In this document: positions 1-6,199 of the stretch, in pieces
Layout: each line of letters starts with the position of its first letter
How positions within the stretch are numbered: the first letter of the stretch is position 1
Assembly: GCA_039801465.1 (NCBI GenBank)
Contig: JBDRUT010000040.1
Coordinates: 1-9,560 of the forward strand
Length of the DNA stretch: 9,560 nucleotides
DNA from: JAOABV01 sp039801465
Lineage (GTDB): Bacteria > Hydrothermota > Tepidihabitantia > Tepidihabitantales > CAIPLT01
Reading direction: 5' to 3'
Notes under the pieces: generated by a model
Seen by the model: the letters and a program-made list of their open reading frames with translations, nothing else
Told to the model about the DNA's origin: nothing
The model's database searches: none
Program-made: the position numbers and the translations under genes

Positions 1-120
1 TGCAGTTTTGCTAATTATGCCAGTTGCGACCGGATAGTGTATGCGGTATTTAACAAATATAACAAACAATGGGAGGAGAAACTCCTATGGAAGAAAAAAG
101 AATTTACACAAAAAACTTGA
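1..120 (+). CDS. C-terminal end of an unidentified gene, possibly a transposase (partial)
   Basis: Reading frame 1 is open from the window edge to a TGA at 118-120 and gives 39 residues, beginning CSFANYASCDRIVYAVFNKY. The order of features (a Cys-Asp-Arg-Ile turn, a helix ending in NKYNKQW, then a basic stretch and a terminal FTQKT) resembles my recollection of the extreme C-terminus of some mutator/IS256-like transposases. This is recall of a family ending, not an alignment. No catalytic residue is visible because the rest of the gene lies upstream of the window, and no terminal inverted repeat can be defined without the other end. It could equally be the tail of an unrelated gene or chance open frame. 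Confidence 0.35.
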   Translation, partial: CSFANYASCDRIVYAVFNKYNKQWEEKLLWKKKEFTQKT

Positions 121-287
121 CACTACCAATGAAAGGGTTAAGAAGTCAATAGAAACACAGAAATATCTAATTTTATTTAGCACCAAACATTGATTTTTCA
201 TTTACTTTGCTACATGCTAAAAGAGTATTTTTTAAGTTACACTTTGAGCAACGTAGAAATTTTTGTTTACATTTTTTTAATCGTTTC
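121..287. other. Non-coding AT-rich spacer
   Basis: No credible gene is visible between the possible transposase tail and the first repeat copy. The region is AT-rich with scattered stops in all frames. If the upstream frame is a transposase, the right end of the insertion sequence should fall somewhere here, but I cannot identify it. Confidence 0.5.
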
Positions 288-431
288 GAAAGTTCTTACA
301 AAGTTACTTTAATGATTAGAGCAAAAAATGATTACAACGATTGGAAAATCAATGGGTTACCACTAACGTTGCTATAACACCTGTGTAATCAAGACTTTGT
401 CTGAAGTTTCTGTTTATAAGACTTGAAAAAG
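288..431 (+). repeat. Dispersed intergenic repeat, copy R1
   Basis: First of five degenerate copies of a repeat of about 130-155 bp. It opens with GAAAGTTC at 288-295. It contains GATTACAACGATT followed by GGAAAATCAA around 330-352, then a CTATAACACC block near 372 and AATCAAGACTTTGTC at 387-401. It ends in ACTTGAAAAAG, which sits where copies R3 and R4 carry CTTGACAGA. This copy therefore has a degraded -35 (TTGAAA) and runs directly into R2. Confidence 0.65.
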
Positions 432-560
432 ATCACGGTCAATGATTACATTGATTAAAAAACAATTACATCGATTGAAAAATCAAAGATATTCTCGCTA
501 ATATTACTAAAATATCCGCACAATGAAGATTTTGTCTGGAATCTCTTTTTAGAGAGTTCA
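422..560 (+). repeat. Dispersed intergenic repeat, copy R2
   Basis: Tandem to R1. It carries two spaced GATTACA-type units, GATTACATTGATT at 444-456 and AATTACATCGATT at 464-476, followed by GAAAAATCAA, then AATATCCGCACAATGAAGAT at 511-530. The 3' end forms an imperfect hairpin: TCTCT (542-546) pairs with AGAGA (551-555), and GAA (539-541) pairs with TTC (557-559) around a one-base bulge. The -35 position is degraded (TTCAGA). Confidence 0.65.
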
Positions 561-672
561 GATAAAGTGCCACAGAAAACCCTGAAGGTGCGGAAAAACA
601 AAAGAAAATCAGTGATTCATACGATACGGATTTACTATTTTAATTAGAAGACCGCATAGGTCAATAACGAAA
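545..672 (-). repeat. Second repeat block, inverted relative to 7045-7173
   Basis: The reverse complement of this stretch aligns along most of its length with 7045-7173. The best-conserved core is 594-631, which matches 7092-7130 in inverted orientation with one substitution and one single-base gap. Flanking matches include an ATTGACC motif at one end and a GGCACTTT motif at the other. The block separates R2 from R3, so the leader of the hdr operon is a composite of two repeat types. Confidence 0.7.
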
Positions 673-700
673 ATTGACTTTTGTAGCGTTCTACCTTTTT

Positions 701-849
701 GAAAGTTCAGAAAAAGTCGCATTCATTGGTTACAGTGATTAAAAGAACAATTAGACGATTAAAATATTAAAATAATTATCGCTGGTGTCGTCATAATATC
801 CGCACAATCAAGACTTTTTCGGTGTTTTCTTTTTATTCTACTTGACAGA
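701..849 (+). repeat. Dispersed intergenic repeat, copy R3, ending in the hdr promoter
   Basis: Starts GAAAGTTCAGAAAAAGTCGC at 701-720. It contains GGTTACAGTGATT (728-740) and AATTAGACGATT (749-760), AATTATCGCTGGTG around 774-787, ATAATATCCGCACAATCAAG at 794-813, and ends CTTGACAGA at 841-849. The last nine bases supply the -35 element used for hdrC. The sequence after this point (T-rich) is not shared with the other copies. Confidence 0.7.
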
Positions 850-870
850 TTAAATTTTTTATAATAAGAT
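842..870 (+). promoter_or_regulatory. Predicted sigma70-type promoter of the hdr operon
   Basis: A perfect -35 hexamer TTGACA at 842-847 is followed after 17 bp by TAAGAT at 865-870. Initiation would fall near 877, leaving an SD-less leader of about 20 nt before the hdrC ATG at 898. The -35 is the 3' edge of repeat copy R3 whereas the -10 lies outside it. An overlapping TATAAT at 860-865 is too close to the -35 to be the partner. Confidence 0.7.
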
Positions 871-897
871 ATTCTTTAATAATAATAATAAATTTTT

Positions 898-1293
898 ATG
901 TCAAGATTGAATCGAAATAAACAAGAAATTAAAGAAGTAGAATCATTATCTGGCCAGCGACTCTCAGATTGTTATCAATGTGGAGAATGTACTGCTGGTT
1001 GTCCGGTTGCTTTTGCGATGGAACCAGTACCATCTCAAGCAATTCGTCTTCTTCAGTTAGGTAAATTTGAAGAAGTATTAAATTCATCCGGGATTTGGCT
1101 CTGTGCGGCTTGTAATGTTTGTGGTGAACGATGTCCACGGGGTGTTGATTATAGTAAAATTGCAGACGCTTTGCGAACAATTGTTTTGCGCAATAAAATT
1201 ACGCATCTGGTTTTAGAACAAATAGACAAAAAAATTATTCTGGATGCACCGCAACAAGCATTTATTGCGGCTTTTCGGAAATTTACGACATGA
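898..1293 (+). CDS. hdrC: Heterodisulfide reductase subunit C (HdrC), apparently short at the C-terminus
   Basis: Iron-sulfur electron-transfer subunit that passes electrons from flavin subunit HdrA to catalytic subunit HdrB; cytoplasmic. The 131-residue product has two [4Fe-4S] motifs in the expected order: C25, C28, C31, C35 (CYQCGECTAGCP) and C69, C72, C75, C79 (CAACNVCGERCP). Related HdrC proteins are usually about 180 residues, so roughly 50 residues appear to be missing after the FRKFTT ending, where family members generally continue into a further helical segment (family knowledge). Both cluster motifs are intact. The ATG at 898 has no Shine-Dalgarno sequence but lies about 20 nt after the predicted transcription start. 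The stop codon overlaps the ATG of a 34-codon ORF (ATGA at 1290-1293). Confidence 0.9.
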   Translation: MSRLNRNKQEIKEVESLSGQRLSDCYQCGECTAGCPVAFAMEPVPSQAIRLLQLGKFEEVLNSSGIWLCAACNVCGERCPRGVDYSKIADALRTIVLRNKITHLVLEQIDKKIILDAPQQAFIAAFRKFTT

Positions 1294-1310
1294 AACGATT
1301 GACATATTGT
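1264..1310 (+). repeat. Diverged direct repeat at the hdrC/hdrB junction, copy 1
   Basis: These 47 bp match 1365-1411 at 38 positions with no gaps (period 101 bp). The copy spans the end of hdrC, its ATGA overlap, and the first codons of what looks like an hdrB-type start (MKRLTYC, compared with MKQLAYY in the real hdrB). Confidence 0.85.
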
Positions 1311-1394
1311 TTAGACTTCGATGATTTGCATATTCTTAATTTAAAGCAATTGTATATTATGTGGATTGCGATATTTCGAAAATTTACCACATGA
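1290..1394 (+). CDS. 34-codon ORF bridging hdrC and hdrB (hypothetical, duplication-derived)
   Basis: The frame opens at ATG 1290, overlapping the hdrC stop as ATGA, and closes with TGA at 1392-1394, overlapping the hdrB ATG at 1391 as a second ATGA. Its N-terminus (MKRLTYC) mimics the HdrB start and its C-terminus (AIFRKFTT) mimics the HdrC end, exactly as expected if an hdrC-stop/hdrB-start junction was partly duplicated. The likely role is to relay ribosomes from hdrC to hdrB by coupled reinitiation; the peptide itself need not be functional. No domain or membrane segment is recognisable. Whether it is translated is inference from the overlaps. Confidence 0.4.
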   Translation: MKRLTYCLDFDDLHILNLKQLYIMWIAIFRKFTT

Positions 1395-1411
1395 AACAAT
1401 TGGCATACTAT
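1365..1411 (+). repeat. Diverged direct repeat at the hdrC/hdrB junction, copy 2
   Basis: Partner of 1264-1310. This copy contains the functional hdrB start, followed by the conserved YYPGC motif that copy 1 lacks. Differences are scattered rather than clustered, so the duplication is not recent. Confidence 0.85.
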
Positions 1412-2272
1412 CCAGGTTGTACCTTATATACCAAGAGCCGAAATCTTGATTTATGCGCTCGCGAGACCGCTAAGATTTTAGGCATTGAACTTAAAGAATT
1501 GGAAACTTGGAATTGTTGTGGTGCGATCTATTCAACTGTACAAGATGATTTAGCCAACCAAGTCGCCCCGATTCGCAATCTAATTGAAGCTCAAAAGATT
1601 TCTAATAATGGCGAAAGCGCTAAATTAGTTACGCTCTGTGCCGCTTGTTATAATGTACTCAAACGAAGTAACCGCAATCTATTTTTACCAGAAAATGTAA
1701 TTTATCGTAAACGAATAATGAATTATTTAGAAACCGATTATGATGGTAAAACTGAAACTGTCCATTATCTGGAAGTATTAAAAAATGATGTTGGTTTTAA
1801 CAATCTGAAATCAAGAGTTAAAAATAGTCTTAACGGAATGAAAATTGCATCATATTATGGTTGTTTAATGCTTAGACCATCAGATGAGTTAAATTTTGAT
1901 GACCCGGAAAATCCAATGATTATGGATGATATGTTTTTGGCACTCGGCGCGGAGCCAGTTAATTATGCTTTTAAGGCGGAATGTTGTGGTGGTTATCTGT
2001 TGGTCAATAAACCTGATGCTGCAATAAAATGTACACTTATAATCTTAGAAAATATTATCGCCGCCGGTGCTGAGTGTGTTGCTACAACATGCCCATTATG
2101 CCAATATAATCTTGATAAATTCCAAATACAAACTGCTAAATTCCAAATTCCGATTTTCTATTTCACGCAATTATTAGGTCTTTCATTAGGTGTTGATGAA
2201 AAGATTTTAAATTTAGAGAATCATTATGTAGACCCAAAACCTTTATTAAAAGAGAAAGGACTTTTGAAATGA
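1391..2272 (+). CDS. hdrB: Heterodisulfide reductase subunit B (HdrB)
   Basis: Catalytic subunit of the Hdr module, reducing a disulfide substrate (CoM-S-S-CoB in methanogens; the bacterial substrate is unknown). The 293-residue product has two CCG domains, which in the family bind non-cubane [4Fe-4S] clusters. Domain 1 has C10 (YYPGC), C42-C43 (NCCG) and C83/C86 (CAAC); domain 2 has C158 (YYGC), C198-C199 (ECCGG) and C234/C237 (CPLC). All expected cysteines are present. I place the start at ATG 1391 because family members begin a few residues before the YPGC motif. An in-frame GTG at 1361 would add ten residues encoded by the duplicated junction. There is no Shine-Dalgarno sequence, so coupling to the stop at 1392-1394 is likely. 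The stop overlaps the hdrA start (ATGA at 2269-2272). Confidence 0.93.
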   Translation: MKQLAYYPGCTLYTKSRNLDLCARETAKILGIELKELETWNCCGAIYSTVQDDLANQVAPIRNLIEAQKISNNGESAKLVTLCAACYNVLKRSNRNLFLPENVIYRKRIMNYLETDYDGKTETVHYLEVLKNDVGFNNLKSRVKNSLNGMKIASYYGCLMLRPSDELNFDDPENPMIMDDMFLALGAEPVNYAFKAECCGGYLLVNKPDAAIKCTLIILENIIAAGAECVATTCPLCQYNLDKFQIQTAKFQIPIFYFTQLLGLSLGVDEKILNLENHYVDPKPLLKEKGLLK

Positions 2273-4236
2273 GATCCAAGCCAAAACGGATTGGAGTTTT
2301 TGTTTGTCATTGTGGAATTAATATTGCCGGAACAGTTAATGTTCCAGAAGTTGTGAAAAGACTCAAAGAAACGACTGATGTCATAGAAGTTATTGACCAT
2401 CAATATTGTTGCTCTGACCCAGGACAAAATTTGATTAAAGAGACAATTAAACAGAAGAATTTAGATAGCGTGGTTGTTGCTTGTTGTTCACCAACATTGC
2501 ATGAAAACACCTTTCGCAAAGCGGTTGCCAGTGTTGGAGTTAATCCTTACAATTGTGAAATTGCTAATATCCGTGAGCAATGTTCATGGGTAACTGAAGA
2601 TAAAGAGAAAGCAACTGAAAAGGCAGTCCGCATTATTAAGACGATTATTAAAAAAGTAGAATATGATGAACCTTTAACTCCGATTAGTATCCCGGTTACG
2701 CGTAAGGCTATGGTTATTGGAGCAGGTGTTGCGGGTATTCAGGCTGCTTTAGATATTGCTAATGCGGGTTATCCGGTAATTCTTTTAGATAAAAATCCAT
2801 CCATCGGTGGTCATATGTCTCAATTGTCAGAAACCTTTCCGACTCTTGATTGTAGTCAATGTATTCTTACACCGAAAATGGTCGAAGCCAAACAACACCC
2901 GAATATTACACTTTTAACTTACGCAGAAGTAGAGGAAATTTCAGGTTATATTGGAAATTTCAAGGTTAAAGTCAGACAAAAGGCAAAATATGTTGATTGG
3001 GACAAATGCACTGGTTGTGATATTTGCGTTGGTAAATGTCCGAAAAAAGCCAAAGACGAATTCAATCAGGGATTATCCGAGCGGAAAGCGATTTATAAAA
3101 TGTTTCCCCAAGCAGTTCCCAATAGAGTAGTAATTCATAGAGAAAATTGTCTCTATTTCCAAAAAGGTGCTTGTCGCTTATGTGAAAAGAATTGTCCTTT
3201 TGGTGCGGTTAAATTTGATGACCAAGACCAATTTATTGAATTTGATGTTGGAGCAATTGTCCTAGCAACAGGTTATGAATTGCTTGATAAGAAAATGCTC
3301 GGTTCGTATGGCTTTGGTAAACTTAAAAATGTCATTGACGGATTGCAGTTTGAACGGATCTTATCCGCATCTGGTCCTTTTATGGGTGAGGTAAGACGAC
3401 CTTCGGATGGCAAGGTGCCGGAAAGAATTGTTTTTGTTCAATGTGCTGGTTCACGCGACCCGGAAAATGCTATGGCTTATTGTTCAAAAATCTGCTGTAT
3501 GTATACTGCCAAACAAGCAATTCTATATAAACACCGAGTTCATAATGGCGAAGCAATTATATTCTATATTGATGTAAGAACCGGTGGTAAAGGATTTGAA
3601 GAGTTCTATAAACGAGCTACGGACGAAGGCGTCTTGTATATTCGAGGCAAGGTCTCAAAAATATTTGAAAAAGGTGATAAGGTTATTGTTTGGGGGGCAG
3701 ATACTTTAACTGGCAAGAAGGTTGAAGTTGAAGCGGATATGGTTGTATTAGCAACTGCAATGGTACCATCGGTAACAAAAGAATTCGCTCAGATGTTAAA
3801 AATAACTCAAGACGAATATGGTTGGTTTACTGAAGCTCACCCCAAATTAAGACCGGTTGAAACCTTAGCTGGTGGTTTCTTTTTAGCAGGTGCGTGTCAG
3901 GGACCAAAAGACATTCCTGATGCAGTTGCTCAATCTTCCGGCGCAGCAAGTAAAGTGATAGCGCTTTTTGCCTCAGATATGTTAGAACATTTACCGGTTA
4001 TTGCTGATGTTAATGAAGATTTATGTTCAGGATGTGCGGTTTGTATTGATGTCTGTCCATATAAGGCAAGAGAACTGGTTATTGCTGAAGATGGTAAAAA
4101 ACGAAAGGTCAAAGTGATTGAAGTTTTATGCGAAGGGTGTGGGGCGTGCTCTGCTGCTTGTCCGGTAGGTGCTGCTCAACAGAAGAATTTCAAAGACGAG
4201 CAAATTCAAGAAATGGTAAAAGCCGGATTGGAGTAG
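2269..4236 (+). CDS. hdrA: Heterodisulfide reductase subunit A (HdrA), FAD and iron-sulfur subunit
   Basis: Flavin subunit proposed to bifurcate electrons between ferredoxin and the HdrBC branch. The 655-residue product has normal HdrA length and layout. An N-terminal segment carries C13 and C15 (VCHCGIN). The FAD Rossmann motif GAGVAG lies at 151-156, then the family-typical GGHMSQLSETFPTLDC region with C195 and C198. An inserted ferredoxin-like domain follows, with C247, C250, C253, C257 and then C294, C302, C305, C309. The remaining flavin domain has C-X2-type cysteines near SKICCM. The C-terminus carries two [4Fe-4S] motifs, C586/C589/C592/C596 and C621/C624/C627/C631. A Shine-Dalgarno AAAGGA at 2255-2260 lies 8 nt before the ATG, which overlaps the hdrB stop. 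No truncation or frameshift is seen. Confidence 0.96.
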   Translation: MRSKPKRIGVFVCHCGINIAGTVNVPEVVKRLKETTDVIEVIDHQYCCSDPGQNLIKETIKQKNLDSVVVACCSPTLHENTFRKAVASVGVNPYNCEIANIREQCSWVTEDKEKATEKAVRIIKTIIKKVEYDEPLTPISIPVTRKAMVIGAGVAGIQAALDIANAGYPVILLDKNPSIGGHMSQLSETFPTLDCSQCILTPKMVEAKQHPNITLLTYAEVEEISGYIGNFKVKVRQKAKYVDWDKCTGCDICVGKCPKKAKDEFNQGLSERKAIYKMFPQAVPNRVVIHRENCLYFQKGACRLCEKNCPFGAVKFDDQDQFIEFDVGAIVLATGYELLDKKMLGSYGFGKLKNVIDGLQFERILSASGPFMGEVRRPSDGKVPERIVFVQCAGSRDPENAMAYCSKICCMYTAKQAILYKHRVHNGEAIIFYIDVRTGGKGFEEFYKRATDEGVLYIRGKVSKIFEKGDKVIVWGADTLTGKKVEVEADMVVLATAMVPSVTKEFAQMLKITQDEYGWFTEAHPKLRPVETLAGGFFLAGACQGPKDIPDAVAQSSGAASKVIALFASDMLEHLPVIADVNEDLCSGCAVCIDVCPYKARELVIAEDGKKRKVKVIEVLCEGCGACSAACPVGAAQQKNFKDEQIQEMVKAGLE

Positions 4237-4239
4237 ACA

Positions 4240-4650
4240 ATGGCAGACTTTGAGCCTAAAATAATCGGATTTATTTGTAAATGGTGTACTTCAGCCGGAG
4301 CAGATTTAGCAGGAACTTCACGAATGACTTATCCTCCAAATATGATTCCAATTACGGTTTTTTGCTCCAGTCGAATCGACCCACAATATATTCTTTGGGC
4401 ATTTAAGAATGGTGCGGATGGTGTTTTTGTTAGCGGATGTCATCCGAATGATTGTCATTATCAAGATGGCAATTATAAAACAATGAAACGCATTCCAATT
4501 TTAAAAAATTTGCTGAAAGATTTAGGTGTAGAGTCGGAAAGATTACGACTGGAATGGATTTCAGCATCTGAAGCGGATAAGTTCAAAAAGACGATTACCG
4601 AATTTACTGAAACTATCAAAAAATTGGGGCCACTATATATTAAAAAATAA
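4240..4650 (+). CDS. mvhD: MvhD/HdrA-associated iron-sulfur subunit
   Basis: Small [2Fe-2S] protein (MvhD/VhuD/FlpD type) that in known complexes connects a [NiFe]-hydrogenase or formate dehydrogenase to HdrA. The 136-residue product has the family pattern: C13 and C16 (ICKWC), C42 (VFCSSRIDP), and C67/C72 (GCHPNDCHY). It starts 3 nt after the hdrA stop, with TGGAG at 4229-4233 as ribosome binding site, and is the last gene of the hdr operon. In many genomes mvhG and mvhA follow; here surE follows instead, so the electron donor enzyme is not encoded next to it. Confidence 0.93.
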   Translation: MADFEPKIIGFICKWCTSAGADLAGTSRMTYPPNMIPITVFCSSRIDPQYILWAFKNGADGVFVSGCHPNDCHYQDGNYKTMKRIPILKNLLKDLGVESERLRLEWISASEADKFKKTITEFTETIKKLGPLYIKK

Positions 4651-4695
4651 CAACAAAAATATTTCTAAATATAACAGTTATTGTTTTGAAACTAA

Positions 4696-5442
4696 ATGAA
4701 ACCAATTATTCTTTTGACTAATGACGATGGTATTGACGCACCGGGATTAGTTTTAATGGAGAAGGCAGTAAAAGATTTAGGAGATGTTTATGTTGTGGCT
4801 CCTAAAGAAAATCGTTCTGCGGCAAGTCATTCTTTTACTTTAAGGCAACCGATTAGAATTTGCCAAATAAAAGAGAATTGGTATGCAGTTGATGGGACAC
4901 CGACTGACTGTGTTTTGATTGCACATCATGGCCTATTCAAAAAAGCAATTTCGCTAGTAATATCAGGAATTAATAATGGGCCAAATATGGGAGACGATGT
5001 TTTATATTCAGGCACAGTTGCTGCGGCAATTGAAGGCACGATTTTAGGTATCCCATCAATTGCTGTTTCTTATCGCAAAGATGGCGTAAATAGTGATATT
5101 GCAGTTAAGTTAATAAATCAATTAGCAAAATATTTATTAAAACACGGTCTGCCTAAAAAGACATTACTTAATATTAATATCCCCGCTGGAAAGGTTAAAG
5201 GATTAAAGATAACCAGAATGGGAAAAAGGATTTATAAGGATATGGCGATAAAGAATGACCACCCTTCTGGTGAAGTATCTTATATGATTGACGGTGAATT
5301 GAGTTGGGAAATTGAAACTGGAACTGACTTCGAAGCAGTTGAGAATGGTTATGTTTCAATTACACCGCTTCATCTCGATATGACTAATTATCGGGAAATA
5401 ACCACTTTTCGCAAAAAGTTCTCAAGGCTCATCAAGATTTAA
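4696..5442 (+). CDS. surE: 5'/3'-nucleotidase SurE
   Basis: Cytoplasmic metal-dependent phosphatase that dephosphorylates nucleoside 5'- and 3'-monophosphates. The 248 residues match the usual family length. The N-terminal motif TNDDGIDAPG (8-17) supplies metal ligands D10 and D11. S41 in ENRSAASHS and N97 in SGINNGPNMGDD complete the metal site, and YSGTVAAAIEG follows as in family members. No good Shine-Dalgarno sequence is visible before the ATG. The gap of 45 nt after mvhD contains no convincing terminator, so read-through from the hdr operon is possible. I see no functional connection to Hdr. Confidence 0.96.
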   Translation: MKPIILLTNDDGIDAPGLVLMEKAVKDLGDVYVVAPKENRSAASHSFTLRQPIRICQIKENWYAVDGTPTDCVLIAHHGLFKKAISLVISGINNGPNMGDDVLYSGTVAAAIEGTILGIPSIAVSYRKDGVNSDIAVKLINQLAKYLLKHGLPKKTLLNINIPAGKVKGLKITRMGKRIYKDMAIKNDHPSGEVSYMIDGELSWEIETGTDFEAVENGYVSITPLHLDMTNYREITTFRKKFSRLIKI

Positions 5443-5913
5443 GAATTAAAGCCACATTATATAATTTTTTATTATCCAATAAATAATCTTTTAAATTTCC
5501 TATCCGACTTGATATTAGTTTTTCTTGCTGACCATTTCAAAAGCAATCCAGTATATTATAAATGATATATATTGATAAGGACTATCAAAGCATTCATTTT
5601 TTACAGATTGAAATGCAGACACTGAAACATTCTAAAAGATGATTTGGGCTAACTGATAGGCGACCTTCTATGCGGTATATGGGGTAAGATATCGCTTTCA
5701 GTGTGCTAAGATTTTGCTAACCTTAGGCTAGCCCCACCCTAGCCCCTTTGTTTAGTTCTATTACAATAACATATATTTACGCATTCAAATCAAAGACTAA
5801 ATCCTTAGATAATAGACCTAGATTGTAAGGACTTATTAGATTTTAATTTACTTATGAATATCCTTCTTTTTATAACTAACCGTATAATGAATGAAAATTT
5901 TTTGAGGAAAATT
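5443..5913. other. Intergenic region with a local GC-rich, self-complementary block
   Basis: No credible gene is visible. Most of it is AT-rich, but about 5646-5750 is richer in G and C. GCTAACC (5716-5722) can pair with GGCTAGC (5726-5732) with one mismatch around TTA. CTAGCCCC occurs twice, at 5728-5735 and 5739-5746. GGGCTA at 5646-5651 can pair with either copy of TAGCCC. The final part (about 5860-5913) loosely resembles the sequence near 7085-7125. A small RNA is possible, but nothing matches a family I recognise, and no promoter or terminator brackets it clearly. Confidence 0.4.
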
Positions 5914-6066
5914 GAAAGCTCGGAAAGCGTTGCTTTTATTGATTACAGTGATTAAAAAGAACGATTACAAAGATTGGAAAATCAATATAATTATCATTGG
6001 TATTGCTATATAATATCCGCGCAAACAGGACTTTTTCAGTATTCTCAAAATTGAGAACTTGACAGA
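5914..6066 (+). repeat. Dispersed intergenic repeat, copy R4, ending in the tRNA-Ala promoter
   Basis: The most regular copy. It has GAAAGCTCGGAAAGCG at the start, GATTACAGTGATT (5941-5953) and GATTACAAAGATT (5963-5975) spaced 22 bp apart, GGAAAATCAA, AATTATCATTGG, ATAATATCCGCGCAA near 6009-6024, GGACTTTTTCAG, a perfect palindromic stem TTCTCAA/TTGAGAA at 6042-6057, and finally CTTGACAGA at 6058-6066. Confidence 0.75.
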
Positions 6067-6087
6067 GTAAGAAATTATTAATATACT
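6059..6087 (+). promoter_or_regulatory. Strong predicted sigma70-type promoter of tRNA-Ala
   Basis: TTGACA at 6059-6064, a 17-bp spacer and TATACT at 6082-6087 give a near-consensus promoter, with the tRNA starting 20 nt after the -10. The -35 is the edge of repeat R4 and directly abuts the palindrome at 6042-6057. The same promoter would serve the cysteine hydrolase gene downstream. Confidence 0.8.
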
Positions 6088-6106
6088 TTAGTAAATATGA
6101 TTAATT

Positions 6107-6179
6107 GGGGGTGTAGCTCAATTGGGAGAGCATATGCTTTGCAAGCATAAGGTCGGCGGTTCGAATCCGCTCACCTCCA
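6107..6179 (+). tRNA. tRNA-Ala (anticodon TGC)
   Basis: Full cloverleaf. Acceptor GGGGGTG pairs with CACCTCC, and position 3:70 is the G-U wobble that is the alanine identity element. The D stem is GCTC/GAGC, the anticodon stem TATGC/GCATA with loop TTTGCAA (anticodon TGC at 6140-6142), and the T stem GGCGG/CCGCT with loop TTCGAAT. The discriminator is A. The 3' CCA is not encoded (A then TTT), so it must be added enzymatically. Confidence 0.97.
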
Positions 6180-6199
6180 TTTTAATAAAACGTTCTTCA

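Noticed and set aside
87..152. A 21-codon ORF (MEEKRIYTKNLTLP...) preceded by GGAGGAG at 72-78 and a perfect AGGAG-AAA-CTCCT hairpin.
   Set aside because: It overlaps the longer open frame at 1-120 in another frame, has no recognisable product, and the SD-like string is itself coding or hairpin sequence; chance is the simplest explanation.
1361..1390. A GTG start at 1361 giving HdrB ten extra residues.
   Set aside because: The extension is encoded by the duplicated junction, and the family normally begins just before the YPGC motif, as from ATG 1391.
4645..4690. AATAAC/GTTATT pairing between mvhD and surE as a terminator of the hdr operon.
   Set aside because: Only a 6-bp AT-rich stem with a loop of roughly 20-25 nt; not convincing.
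330..5975. Recurring GATTACAnnGATT units as a possible CRISPR array.
   Set aside because: Only two units occur per copy, with 20-22 bp periodicity and A-rich spacing, no uniform repeat-spacer structure and no cas genes.
6122..6199. An ATG start for the cysteine hydrolase at 6122 (or 6134).
   Set aside because: Both lie inside the tRNA-Ala gene; the extra residues are translated tRNA sequence (for example KVGGSNPLTS) and are not part of the hydrolase fold.
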